DNA of 18,904 nt from positions 1 to 18,904 of the forward strand of contig JACMOT010000244.1 of NCBI GenBank assembly GCA_014377915.1. The letters run 5' to 3'. Shown here piece by piece: positions 7,294 through 15,778 of this stretch (its first letter is position 1; the number at the start of each line of letters is the position of its first letter). The notes under the pieces are model-generated. The model had not been told where the DNA came from. It saw nothing but the letters and a program-made list of their open reading frames with translations, and searched no databases. The stretch comes from Tardiphaga sp. (GTDB lineage: Bacteria; Pseudomonadota; Alphaproteobacteria; Rhizobiales; Xanthobacteraceae). Position numbers and translations under genes: made by a program.

Positions 7294-8261
7294 GCGGCAT
7301 CAGGGCCTACGGTCCGATCGCGATCGTCGCGTTGTTGCTGGCGTTACTGCCCGCGGTGAGTGATTCCAACACGGTGATCAATGCGCTGGTCAATGCGATG
7401 ATTATCGCGCTGGCGGCGCAGGGCTGGAATCTTCTGGCTGGCTATGGCGGCCAATTCTCGTTCGGTCATGCCGCCTTCTTCGGCGCCGGTGCCTATGGCA
7501 ACGCGATCCTGCAGAACCGCTATGGCGTCAATCCCTATGCCGCGTTGCTGGCCGGCACCTGTCTCGGCGCCGCGGTGGGTGCGGCGATCGGCTATCTCAG
7601 TTTTCGCTCGGGTCTGCGTGGCTCGTACTTTGCCCTGATCACGCTCGCTTTTGCCGAGGTGTTCCGGATCGTCGCCAACGCCGCGCCGGTCACCGGCGGC
7701 GCGGCGGGTACGCTGATCAAGCTGCAGATGTCCGCCGCTAATTTTCAGTTCAGTAGCCGTGCGATCTATTTCTGGATCATTCTAACGCTGGTCACGGCTG
7801 CCATGGTGATGATGCGCGGCATCGAGCGCGGCCGCTTCGGCGCCTATCTGATCGCTGTGCGCGAGAACGAGAACGCGGCCGCCGCGCTGGGCGTCGATAC
7901 GCTGATGGTCAAGCTCAAGGCGATCACGCTGTCCGCCGGCCTGACGGCGTTGGCCGGTGCGTTCTACGTGCAGTATTTCCTGTTCGTGGATTCCTCGATT
8001 GCGTTCGGTAGCTGGATTTCCGTCGAGGCCTTGCTGGCGCCAATTGTCGGCGGGCTTGGCACCGTGTTTGGTCCGCTGCTCGGCGCGCTGGCGCTGCATT
8101 TTCTCGGTGAACTTGCCAAGGCCTTCGCGGGACGCATTCCCGGCATCGATCTGGCGCTGTTCGGCGTCCTGCTGGTGCTGGTGGTGGCCTTTGCCCGTCA
8201 TGGCATTCAGGGACTGCTTACCAGGCTGATGCAGCGCATCGGCGCAAGGAGGGCGGCATGA
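7290..8261 (+). CDS. livM: ABC importer permease, LivM type
   Basis: This 323-residue inner-membrane permease is the partner of the LivH-type protein. Family segments are LAAQGWNLLAGYGGQFSFGHAAFFGAGAY (split here by position: AAQGWNLLAGYGGQ then FSFGHAAFFGAG, about 32-65), FRSGLRGSYFALITLAFAEV near 110, the EAA-like loop AVRENENAAAALGVD near 190, and GGLGTVFGPLLGA near 255. The frame is open further upstream within livH. I take ATG 7290 as start because it overlaps the livH stop as ATGA and matches the usual length and N terminus. It overlaps livG by four bases. The permease pair forms the transmembrane channel for the imported compound. Confidence 0.93.
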   Translation: MSGIRAYGPIAIVALLLALLPAVSDSNTVINALVNAMIIALAAQGWNLLAGYGGQFSFGHAAFFGAGAYGNAILQNRYGVNPYAALLAGTCLGAAVGAAIGYLSFRSGLRGSYFALITLAFAEVFRIVANAAPVTGGAAGTLIKLQMSAANFQFSSRAIYFWIILTLVTAAMVMMRGIERGRFGAYLIAVRENENAAAALGVDTLMVKLKAITLSAGLTALAGAFYVQYFLFVDSSIAFGSWISVEALLAPIVGGLGTVFGPLLGALALHFLGELAKAFAGRIPGIDLALFGVLLVLVVAFARHGIQGLLTRLMQRIGARRAA

Positions 8262-9010
8262 GCGCGCTGCTCGAAGTCCGCAACGCCAGCAAGCGGTTCG
8301 GCGGCCTCAAGGCCGTCGACGACGCCAGTCTCAGCGTGCAGGCTGGCACGATTACCGGGCTGATAGGCCCGAACGGCGCCGGCAAGACCACTCTGTTCAG
8401 CCTGATCTCCGGCTTCGAGACGCCGAGTTCGGGCTCGGTCGCTTTCGACGGTGCCGACATCTCCGGCATGCCGCCGCACCGTCGCGCCGCGCTCGGCATC
8501 GCCCGCACCTTCCAGATCGTGCAGCCGTTCGCCGGATTGAGCGTGCGCGAAAACATCGCGGTCGGCGCCTATCTGCATTGCCGCCATCGCGACGAGGCAA
8601 TGGCGCGCGCCGCCGCCATCGCCGATCGCGTCGGCCTTGCCGCGCGGCTCGATGCCATGGCGTCCGGCCTCACGGTATCGGCACGAAAGCGCCTCGAACT
8701 GGGACGTGCGCTGGCGACACAGCCGCGGCTGCTGCTGCTCGACGAAGTGCTGGCCGGCCTGAACCCGTCGGAAGTGCGCGACATCATTCCGGTGATCCGC
8801 GCGCTGGTGGCCGATGGCATCACCATCCTGATGGTCGAGCATGTGATGCAGGCCGTGATGAGCCTGTGCGATCATGTCTATGTTCTGGCGGAAGGCCGCA
8901 TGATCGCCGAGGGCACGCCGGCCGAGGTGACACGCGAACCGAAAGTGATCGAGGCCTATCTCGGGCCCGGCGCCGCCGCGCGGATTGCCGCGGAGGGCGG
9001 TCATGACTGA
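8258..9010 (+). CDS. livG: ABC importer ATPase, LivG type, with unusual signature motif
   Basis: This 250-residue cytosolic ATPase is of the high-affinity amino-acid importer family. Walker A is GPNGAGKT (37-44), the Q-loop region reads ARTFQIVQPF (near 82-91), Walker B is RLLLLDE (157-163) and the switch His is 195 in LMVEHVM. The signature segment is LTVSARKRLELGRAL (138-152). The central Gly of the usual LSGGQ or LAYGQ is absent, and Walker B continues LDEV rather than LDEP. A related LTLAGRKRLEL form is, from memory, known in a subgroup of LivG proteins, so this may be a subgroup trait rather than decay. The start overlaps livM (ATGA). The protein works with the canonical LivF-type ATPase encoded next. 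Confidence 0.92.
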   Translation: MSALLEVRNASKRFGGLKAVDDASLSVQAGTITGLIGPNGAGKTTLFSLISGFETPSSGSVAFDGADISGMPPHRRAALGIARTFQIVQPFAGLSVRENIAVGAYLHCRHRDEAMARAAAIADRVGLAARLDAMASGLTVSARKRLELGRALATQPRLLLLDEVLAGLNPSEVRDIIPVIRALVADGITILMVEHVMQAVMSLCDHVYVLAEGRMIAEGTPAEVTREPKVIEAYLGPGAAARIAAEGGHD

Positions 9011-9716
9011 ACCGCTTCTGGTCGTGAAGGATCTGCTGGCCGGCTATGACGGCACCTCGGTATTGAGCGGCGTCAGCTTCACCGTGCGGGCGGGCTCCAT
9101 CGTCGCCGTGCTCGGCCCCAATGGTGTCGGCAAGACCACGCTGAACAAGGTGCTGTCCGGCATCGTTCGCCCGCGGCAGGGCGAGGTGTGGTTCGATGGC
9201 GCGCGTATCGACCGGCTCAGCCCGGCCGCGATCGTGGCGCTGGGTCTGGTGCATGTGCCCGAGGGCCGCCGGCTGTTTCCCGATCTCAGCGTGCGCGAGA
9301 ATCTCGAGCTTGGCTCCTACCGGCGCGGCAAGCCCGAGCGCGCGCGCACCATGGAGCACGTGCTCTCGGTGTTTCCGCGCCTCAGGCAGCGCTTCGGCCA
9401 GCGCGCCGGAACGTTGTCCGGCGGCGAGCAGCAGATGGTGGCTATCGGCCGCGGCATGATGGGCCAGCCACGGCTGCTGATCCTCGACGAGCCCTCGCTC
9501 GGGCTGGCGCCGGTGCTGGTCGAGGAAATGTTCAGGCTGATCCGCGGCCTCAACGAAAGCGGGCTGACGATCCTGCTGGTCGAGCAGAACGTCGTGCAGT
9601 CGCTCGAACTGGCGCATGCCGCGCACGTCATGGAGCATGGCAGCCTGGTGCTGTCCGGCACCGGCGCGGAGCTGGCCGCCAACAGCGAATTGGCCAAAAC
9701 CTATTTAGGGATGTGA
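9003..9716 (+). CDS. livF: ABC importer ATPase, LivF type
   Basis: This 237-residue cytosolic ATPase is the second of the pair. All motifs are canonical: Walker A GPNGVGKT (38-45), VPEGRRLFPDLSVRENL near 85-101 (typical of LivF), signature LSGGEQQ (138-144), Walker B RLLILDEP near 157-164 and the switch segment LLVEQN. The start at 9003 overlaps the end of livG by eight bases; an upstream in-frame start at 8985 would add six residues without support. Only two bases separate its stop from the PrpD-like gene, which ties transport to catabolism in one transcript. Confidence 0.94.
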   Translation: MTEPLLVVKDLLAGYDGTSVLSGVSFTVRAGSIVAVLGPNGVGKTTLNKVLSGIVRPRQGEVWFDGARIDRLSPAAIVALGLVHVPEGRRLFPDLSVRENLELGSYRRGKPERARTMEHVLSVFPRLRQRFGQRAGTLSGGEQQMVAIGRGMMGQPRLLILDEPSLGLAPVLVEEMFRLIRGLNESGLTILLVEQNVVQSLELAHAAHVMEHGSLVLSGTGAELAANSELAKTYLGM

Positions 9717-9718
9717 CG

Positions 9719-11098
9719 ATGCTGCAAGCTGCTTCTGCCGCGACGGCGCGCCCGTCATGGCTCGATCAATGGGCCGGTTTCGCGACCGGACTGACGATCG
9801 ATCAAATTCCGCCTGATGTCATCGCGCGGACTAAACAGGTGCTGTTCGACTGCATCGCTGCGATGTCGGCCGGTGCGCAGGAGCCGGAAATGCGGCGGCT
9901 GACCGAGCGGCTCTGCCGCCGGTCGATCGGCACGTGCGGCGTGCCGGTGATCGGCGCCCGCCGCCGCGCAGCGCCGGGGACTGCGGCGTTCCTCAACGGG
10001 ACCGCAGGCACCATGCTCGAGATCGACGAGGGCAATCAGTTCGCGCGCGGCCATCCTGGTATTCACGTCGTGCCGGCGGTGTTGTCGGCGGCGGAAGAGC
10101 TCGGCAGCTCCGGCGCCGAGGTTCTGATCGCCATCGTGCTGGGCTATGAGATCGGCTCGCGGATCGGCATCGCCTCGAAGCTGCGCGTCACCATGCATCC
10201 GCACGGCACTTGGGGCACGGTGGGCGCTGCCGTAGCGGTCGCACGGCTGAACCGCGCCAGCATCGAGCAGATGGCCGAGGTCATCAACGTGTCATCGACG
10301 GTGGGATTGGCGACCAGTCGGCGGACGATGCTGGAAGGCGGCACCGTCCGTAACTCGTTTGCGGGATTCTCCAACGAGATCGGCCTGCGCGCCTGGGACA
10401 TGGTCGATGCCGGCTTCGTCGGCGAGGCCGACGGCGTCGGCACGATCTATGGCACCGTGATCTCCGACCAGTTCGAACCGGAGCAGATGATCGCCGAGCT
10501 CGGCTCGCGCTGGGAAATCGCACGCAACTATTTCAAGCGCCACGCCGCCTGCCGCTACAATCACGGCGCGCTCGATGCGTTGCAAAACGCGCTGGCCGGG
10601 GTCGGCGAGCTCAAGGCAGATGAAATCGAACGGATCGAAGTCGATACCTATATCTGGGCGGCGCAGCTGAACAGTCCCACGCCCCGCAACATGCTGGCGG
10701 CAAAATTCTCGCTGCCGTTCTCGCTGGCGACGACCATCGTCCATGGCGCCGCCACGATCGGGGCCTTTCGGGATGAGGCCCGGCGCGACGCCGCGACGCT
10801 GGTTCTGGCAAGCCGCATAACGGTTCGGGAAGATCCCGCGCTGACGGCGATGCTTCCGGGCCTGCGACCCGCGCGGCTGAAGATCGCGTTGAAGGACGGT
10901 CGCGTGCTGTCGGCCGAAGCGATGACCAACAAGGGCGACACCGAAGATCCCTACAGCGCCGCCGAGATCGAAGAAAAATTTCACGAGGTGACCGGCGACG
11001 TCTGGAATGACGACCACCGTGCCGCGATCCTTTCCGCCGTCGACGGCCTGACCGGTGCCGCGGATATGCGCTCGCTGTCCCAGATGCTTGCCGTCTGA
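9719..11098 (+). CDS. MmgE/PrpD family protein (2-methylcitrate dehydratase-like)
   Basis: This 459-residue protein has the usual length for the MmgE/PrpD fold, which includes 2-methylcitrate dehydratase and cis-aconitate decarboxylase. Active-site type segments are EIDEGNQFARGHPG at 101-114 with His112, and VTMHPHGTWGTVGAA at 157-171 with two His; FKRHAACRYNHGALDAL lies later in the second domain. The family acts on tri- and dicarboxylates by dehydration, isomerisation or decarboxylation. Many members have unknown substrates. The frame is open well upstream inside livF; the ATG at 9719, two bases after the livF stop, is chosen because conserved sequence starts there. The neighbouring lyase and the divergent LeuCD-type hydratase suggest it handles a substituted carboxylate intermediate. 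It is unlikely to be the 2-methylcitrate enzyme itself, since no methylcitrate synthase is present. Confidence 0.88.
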   Translation: MLQAASAATARPSWLDQWAGFATGLTIDQIPPDVIARTKQVLFDCIAAMSAGAQEPEMRRLTERLCRRSIGTCGVPVIGARRRAAPGTAAFLNGTAGTMLEIDEGNQFARGHPGIHVVPAVLSAAEELGSSGAEVLIAIVLGYEIGSRIGIASKLRVTMHPHGTWGTVGAAVAVARLNRASIEQMAEVINVSSTVGLATSRRTMLEGGTVRNSFAGFSNEIGLRAWDMVDAGFVGEADGVGTIYGTVISDQFEPEQMIAELGSRWEIARNYFKRHAACRYNHGALDALQNALAGVGELKADEIERIEVDTYIWAAQLNSPTPRNMLAAKFSLPFSLATTIVHGAATIGAFRDEARRDAATLVLASRITVREDPALTAMLPGLRPARLKIALKDGRVLSAEAMTNKGDTEDPYSAAEIEEKFHEVTGDVWNDDHRAAILSAVDGLTGAADMRSLSQMLAV

Positions 11099-11112
11099 TC
11101 GAGAGAATGCTC

Positions 11113-12012
11113 ATGACCGAATTCACGTCCCTCAAAACGATGCTGCATCAACCGGAAATCGTACTGGCCTCCGGCGTCTATGACGCGCTCACCGCGTCGC
11201 TGGCGACCGACGCCGGCTTTCGCGCGCTGTACCTGTCCGGTGCCAGCATCGCCTATACGCGGCTCGGCCGTCCCGATATCGGGCTGGTCACCATGTCCGA
11301 AGTGGCGGAGACGCTGAGCCTGATCCGCGACCGCGTCGCCACGCCGTTGATCGTCGATGCCGACACCGGCTACGGCAATGCCCTGAACGTGCAGCGTACC
11401 GTACGGCTGTTCGAACGCGCCGGCGCTTCGGCGATCCAGCTCGAGGACCAGAGCTTTCCGAAGCGCTGCGGCCATCTGCAGGACAAGAGCCTGATCCCGG
11501 CCATGGAGATGGTCGGCAAGATCAAGGCGGCGACCGACGCGCGGCGGAACGGCGAGACGCTGATCATCGCGCGTACCGATGCGGTCGCGGTCGAAGGTTT
11601 CGACCAGGCGGTGGAGCGTGCCGGCCGTTATGCCGAGGCCGGTGCCGACGTGCTGTTCGTCGAGGCGCCGCGCGACGAGGCGCAACTGGCGCAGATTACG
11701 CAGAAACTCGGCGCGCGACTGCCGCTGATGGCCAATATGGTGGAGGGCGGCCACACCCCGATCCTCAGCAAGGACCAATTGCAGGCGCTAGGCTTTTCGC
11801 TGGTGATCTTTCCCGGCGGCATCGTGCGCGCCGTCGCCAAGGCCGCGCAGGCGTTTTATGCGACGTTGGCGCGCGACGGCACCACCGATGCCTTTCGCGA
11901 CCGGATGTTCGATTTCGACGCGTTGAACGCCGTCATCGGCACGCCGGAAATGCTGGAGCGCGGTCGCGTCTATGAATTCCCGACCAATGGTCCGGCCGGC
12001 AAGACTTCATGA
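11113..12012 (+). CDS. Isocitrate lyase/PEP mutase superfamily lyase (2-methylisocitrate/dimethylmalate lyase-like)
   Basis: This 299-residue TIM-barrel protein belongs to the ICL/PEP-mutase superfamily. Metal-binding and catalytic residues visible are the DADTGYGN loop (82-89, with Asp82 and Asp84), Glu111 in QLEDQ, and the flexible catalytic loop KRCGH (117-121) with the nucleophile/acid Cys119. The Cys loop is what lyases of this family have; oxaloacetate decarboxylase-like members lack it. It should split a 2-hydroxy-dicarboxylate or methylated (iso)citrate-type acid to a keto acid plus a carboxylate in the cytosol, using Mg2+. ATG 11113 is chosen because GAGAGA precedes it by six bases; ATG 11107 would sit too close to that site. 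The stop overlaps hyuB (ATGA). The exact substrate is not decided by sequence; the neighbouring LeuCD homologue suggests a dimethylmalate- or citramalate-like acid. Confidence 0.88.
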   Translation: MTEFTSLKTMLHQPEIVLASGVYDALTASLATDAGFRALYLSGASIAYTRLGRPDIGLVTMSEVAETLSLIRDRVATPLIVDADTGYGNALNVQRTVRLFERAGASAIQLEDQSFPKRCGHLQDKSLIPAMEMVGKIKAATDARRNGETLIIARTDAVAVEGFDQAVERAGRYAEAGADVLFVEAPRDEAQLAQITQKLGARLPLMANMVEGGHTPILSKDQLQALGFSLVIFPGGIVRAVAKAAQAFYATLARDGTTDAFRDRMFDFDALNAVIGTPEMLERGRVYEFPTNGPAGKTS

Positions 12013-13721
12013 CAAAAGACAAGATGACGGAAGCGCGTATGACCAGAACCATCGATCCCGTTACGCTGGCCGTGCTGAAGGGCCGCCTCGAGCAGATCGC
12101 CGACGAGATGGATGCGACGCTGTATCGCTCGGCGTTCAATCCGATCATTGCCGAAGCCCGCGACGCCTGCCACGGACTCTATCACGCCGAGACCGGTGCT
12201 ACTCTGGTGCAGGGCACCACGGGACTGCCGATCTTCGTCGGCGCGATGGCCTTTGCCGTGAAGGCAGTGATCGACAAGGTCGCGCGCGACGCCGCCTCCG
12301 GCCGCGATACGCTGCAGCCCGGCGACACTTTCCTGTTCAACGATCCCTATGATGGCGGCACCCACCTCAACGATTTCCGCCTGGTGCGGCCGATCTTCCG
12401 CGACGGAAGAGTATTCTGCTGGATCGCCTCGGTCGGCCACTGGCTCGACATCGGCGGCAATGTGCCCGGCGGCTTCAACTCGCGCGCCACCGAAAGCTTT
12501 CAGGAGGGCGTGCGCTTCCCGCCGGTGAAACTGTTCCGCGCCGGAATCATCAACGAGGACCTGATCGACATTCTCGCCGCCAACAGCCGGGTGCCGACCT
12601 CGAATTTCGGCGACCTCAACGGCCAGCTCAACGCGCTGGCGCTGGGTGAGCGTCGGCTCGCCGGCCTGCTCGACGACTATAGCGAAGCGACGATCACCGC
12701 GGCTCTGGATCTGTTCACCCAGCGTGCCTCGGCCTTGATGCGGGAAAATCTCCGCGCGCTGCCGGACGGCGTCTACAGCTTCGAGGATTTTCTCGACAAT
12801 GACGGCGTCAGCGACGAGCCATTGAAGATCGCGCTCGATCTCACCATTAAAGGCGAGACCATGGTGCTGGACTTTTCGCGTTCGTCGCCGCCTTGCGCCG
12901 GCCCGCTCAATATCGCCTATGCGACCGCGGCCGCCTGCTGCTACGTCGCGCTCAAACATGTCTTCACCGACGTGCCCGCCAATGCTGGCTGTCTCGAGCC
13001 GATCACCTTCATCATTCCGGATACGACATTGCTCGGCGTCAAGGCGCCGCGTCCGGTCGGCGGCTATACCGAGACCATCCTGCGCGTGATCGGCGTGGTG
13101 TTCGGTGCCATCGCGATCGCGGCTCCGGAGCGGGCGATGGCGGCGCCGTTCGGCACCATCAATGCGCTATCGCTCGCCGGCCACCGCAATGACGGCTCGC
13201 GCTGGGTGATGTTCTCGTTCTTCGGCGGCGGCCTCGGTGGCAATCCAATCAGCGATGGCCTCAACCACGGTAACAATCCGATCTCGATGGCCACCATTCC
13301 GCCGGTCGAGATTCTCGAAGCCTCCTATCCGGTGATGTTCACGCAATGGGCGCTGCGTCCGGACAGCGGCGGCGTCGGTCAGCATCGCGGCGGCCTTGGC
13401 GCGATCTACGAGCTGGAGGCGCTCGGCGACTCGGGCGCCGACGTCTTCCTACTCGGCGAACGCGGAAAATTCGCGCCGTTCGGGGTCAATGGCGGCGGTC
13501 CCGCCGCGCTGAACCGCTTCATCTATGATACAGCGGACGGCAAGGCCTCGCCGCCGCTGGCCTCCAAGATCACCGACGTGAAGATCGCCAGAGGCCAGCG
13601 CGTGCGGCTGGAAACCCCGGGCGGCGGCGGGTACGGCGGGCCGGCCTCGCGCGATCCGGCGAAGGCCGCGCGCGATCTTCGTCTCGGTTACGTCACAGAC
13701 AATGCAGGTAAACGATCATGA
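12009..13721 (+). CDS. hyuB: Hydantoinase/oxoprolinase B subunit (HyuB)
   Basis: This 570-residue protein matches the HyuB family, the hydrolytic subunit of ATP-dependent N-methylhydantoinase, 5-oxoprolinase and related amidases and carboxylases. It opens with the standard IDPVTLAVLKGRLEQIADEM. It then shows NDPYDGGTHLND (111-122) and GHWLDIGG (143-150), which hold likely metal-binding Asp/His, and ends with the glycine-rich TPGGGGYGGP block. The ATG at 12009 overlaps the lyase stop as ATGA, like other junctions of this operon. The ATG at 12039 has a better ribosome site (GGAAG, five bases ahead) and would drop ten poorly conserved residues, so it is a serious alternative. It overlaps hyuA by four bases, and the two proteins should form one complex. 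No gamma subunit gene is present, which argues against acetone carboxylase. Confidence 0.92.
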   Translation: MTKDKMTEARMTRTIDPVTLAVLKGRLEQIADEMDATLYRSAFNPIIAEARDACHGLYHAETGATLVQGTTGLPIFVGAMAFAVKAVIDKVARDAASGRDTLQPGDTFLFNDPYDGGTHLNDFRLVRPIFRDGRVFCWIASVGHWLDIGGNVPGGFNSRATESFQEGVRFPPVKLFRAGIINEDLIDILAANSRVPTSNFGDLNGQLNALALGERRLAGLLDDYSEATITAALDLFTQRASALMRENLRALPDGVYSFEDFLDNDGVSDEPLKIALDLTIKGETMVLDFSRSSPPCAGPLNIAYATAAACCYVALKHVFTDVPANAGCLEPITFIIPDTTLLGVKAPRPVGGYTETILRVIGVVFGAIAIAAPERAMAAPFGTINALSLAGHRNDGSRWVMFSFFGGGLGGNPISDGLNHGNNPISMATIPPVEILEASYPVMFTQWALRPDSGGVGQHRGGLGAIYELEALGDSGADVFLLGERGKFAPFGVNGGGPAALNRFIYDTADGKASPPLASKITDVKIARGQRVRLETPGGGGYGGPASRDPAKAARDLRLGYVTDNAGKRS

Positions 13722-15778
13722 GCGGCGCTTCCATCGTCGGCGTCGATGTCGGCGGCACCTTCACCGACCTGTTTTTCTATGACGAAGCGAAGTCCGAATT
13801 CCGCACCGCCAAGGTGCCGTCGCAGCGCGGAAACGAGGCGGAAGGCTTTCTGCTCGGTCTGAAGACGTTCGGCCATATCCGGGATTTCGGCGCCATCGTG
13901 CATGGCACCACGGTTGGTACCAATGCGCTGCTGGAGCGCAAGGGTGCCCGCGTCGGCATCATCACGACGGCGGGCTTTCGCGACGTGCTGGAAATGCGCC
14001 GCCGCGACCGTCCGCAGACCTGGGGCCTGTGGGGCGACTTTGTCCCGGTGGTCGATCGCGACATGCGCGTGGAGGTTGGTGAGCGCGTGCTGGCCGATGG
14101 CAGCATCCGCACCGCCGTCGATCCGGCTGACGTACAGGCCATCGCGCGACAATTGCTGTTGGCCGGTGCCGAAGCGCTCGCCATCATCTTCATCAATGCC
14201 TATGCCAATCCGGCCAATGAACGCGCCGCGCTGTTCGCGGCGCGCGAGGTCTGGCCCAATGACGACGTCGTTGCCTCGCACGAAATCCTGCCCGAAATCC
14301 GCGAGTTCGAGCGGACCTCGACCACCGCGCTGAACGCCTATCTGCAGCCGCTGGTCGGTCGTTATCTTGGCAAGTTGCAAGGCGTACTGGCTGGCGAAGG
14401 TTTTGGCGGCCAGTTTCATATCGTGCAGTCCAATGGCGGCGTGATGTCGACGGCGATGGCGCGCAAGTTTCCGGTGCGCACCGCGCTGTCCGGTCCCGCG
14501 GCGGGCGTGATCGCCGCAGGTGCCATCGCCCGCGCAGCTGGCTACGACAATGTCATCACCGGCGATCTCGGCGGCACCTCGTTCGACGTCTCGCTGATCG
14601 CTGGCGGGCAGGCCTCGCTGGCGGCGCAGACCACGATCGATTTCGGGCTGGTGATCCGCACGCCGATGATCGAGATCACCACTATCGGCGCCGGCGGCGG
14701 CTCGATCGCCCATGTCGATCGCGGCGGCCTGCTGCAGGTAGGTCCGGAAAGCGCCGGCTCGGTGCCGGGCCCGGTGTGTTACGGCGCCGGCAATGGCCGG
14801 CCGACGCTGACCGACGCCAATGTCGTGCTCGGCCGCATCAATGCCGAGCGGCCGATCGGCGGCAAGCTGGCGCGGCTCGATGTCGAGGCGGCCAAGGCCG
14901 CGATCCTCGCGCATGTCGGCACACCGCTCGGCCTTGATGCGATGGCGGCGGCGGAGGCGATCGTGCGCATCGCCAACGCGCGGATGGCCGGCGCGATCCC
15001 GCTGGTCTCGATCGAACGCGGTCATGATCCCGGCAACTTCGCCATCATGCCGTTTGGCGGCGGCGGCGCGCTGCATGCCGGCGCGTTGCTGCGCGAGGTC
15101 GGGCTCAAGCTGGCGCTGGTGCCGCGCTTTCCCGGCATCACCTCGGCGCTCGGCTGCGTGATCGCCGACCTCCGTCATGATCAGGTGCAGACCGTCAATC
15201 TGATGCTCGACGGGCTCGATGCCAGCGTGCTGGATCAGCGCATGGTGGTGGAAGGCAGGGCGGCGCATGACGTCGTCGCCGCGGCCGGCGTACAGGTCGA
15301 CCGTATCGACATCGTCTATGAACTCGACATGCACTACGTCGGACAGACCCACACCATCGGCGTCTCGCTGCCCGTCAGTCTCGGCGAGGCGACCACGGGC
15401 ATCGACACCGAAACCATCCGCGAGGCGTTTGAGCAAAGTTATCAGGCCCAGTTCAGCCGCAAGCTGTCGGGTATCCCGGTGAAGATCGTGACGCTGCGCA
15501 CGGCGGCAATCGGCCGTCGGCCGCATTTCGATCTTGCCGCATTGGCTCCTTCCGCGGATGCTTCGATCGACAACGCACGGCTCGGCGAGCGCCAGGTCTG
15601 GTTCGATGGTGCCTGGCACGTCACGGCGATCTGGGCGCGGCTCGACCTGCCGGTCGGCGCGGTGATCGCGGGTCCGGCGATCCTCGAACAACCCGATGCC
15701 ACCACCGTGGTCGAACCGGGCCTCGCGGCGCGGGTCGACGCGCTCGGCAACATCCTGATCGAAAGGCAGATTGCATGA
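13718..15778 (+). CDS. hyuA: Hydantoinase/oxoprolinase A subunit (HyuA), ATP-binding
   Basis: This 686-residue protein is the ATP-dependent subunit of the same complex, with an ASKHA-type kinase fold. VGVDVGGTFTD (7-17) and GDLGGTSFD (282-290) are the two phosphate loops. HGTTVGTNALLER near 62, RRRDRPQTWGLWGDF near 94, GSVPGPVCYG (347-356), SIERGHDP (431-438) and FGGGG (446-450) are further family blocks. In known members ATP phosphorylates the amide oxygen of a lactam or hydantoin ring, which the B subunit then helps to hydrolyse. The ring substrate here is unknown. The gene starts within the hyuB stop and its own stop overlaps the next start (ATGA at both ends), so expression is tightly coupled. 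Confidence 0.93.
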   Translation: MSGASIVGVDVGGTFTDLFFYDEAKSEFRTAKVPSQRGNEAEGFLLGLKTFGHIRDFGAIVHGTTVGTNALLERKGARVGIITTAGFRDVLEMRRRDRPQTWGLWGDFVPVVDRDMRVEVGERVLADGSIRTAVDPADVQAIARQLLLAGAEALAIIFINAYANPANERAALFAAREVWPNDDVVASHEILPEIREFERTSTTALNAYLQPLVGRYLGKLQGVLAGEGFGGQFHIVQSNGGVMSTAMARKFPVRTALSGPAAGVIAAGAIARAAGYDNVITGDLGGTSFDVSLIAGGQASLAAQTTIDFGLVIRTPMIEITTIGAGGGSIAHVDRGGLLQVGPESAGSVPGPVCYGAGNGRPTLTDANVVLGRINAERPIGGKLARLDVEAAKAAILAHVGTPLGLDAMAAAEAIVRIANARMAGAIPLVSIERGHDPGNFAIMPFGGGGALHAGALLREVGLKLALVPRFPGITSALGCVIADLRHDQVQTVNLMLDGLDASVLDQRMVVEGRAAHDVVAAAGVQVDRIDIVYELDMHYVGQTHTIGVSLPVSLGEATTGIDTETIREAFEQSYQAQFSRKLSGIPVKIVTLRTAAIGRRPHFDLAALAPSADASIDNARLGERQVWFDGAWHVTAIWARLDLPVGAVIAGPAILEQPDATTVVEPGLAARVDALGNILIERQIA

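Noticed and set aside
9188..9718. Long N-terminal extension of the PrpD-like frame into livF
   Set aside because: The extension lies wholly within livF in another frame and shows no family sequence; the conserved protein begins at ATG 9719.
13718..15778. Acetone or acetophenone carboxylase subunit as a name for HyuA/HyuB
   Set aside because: These families share the fold, but no gamma or other extra carboxylase subunits are in the operon, and amidase-type companions are more common with this arrangement.
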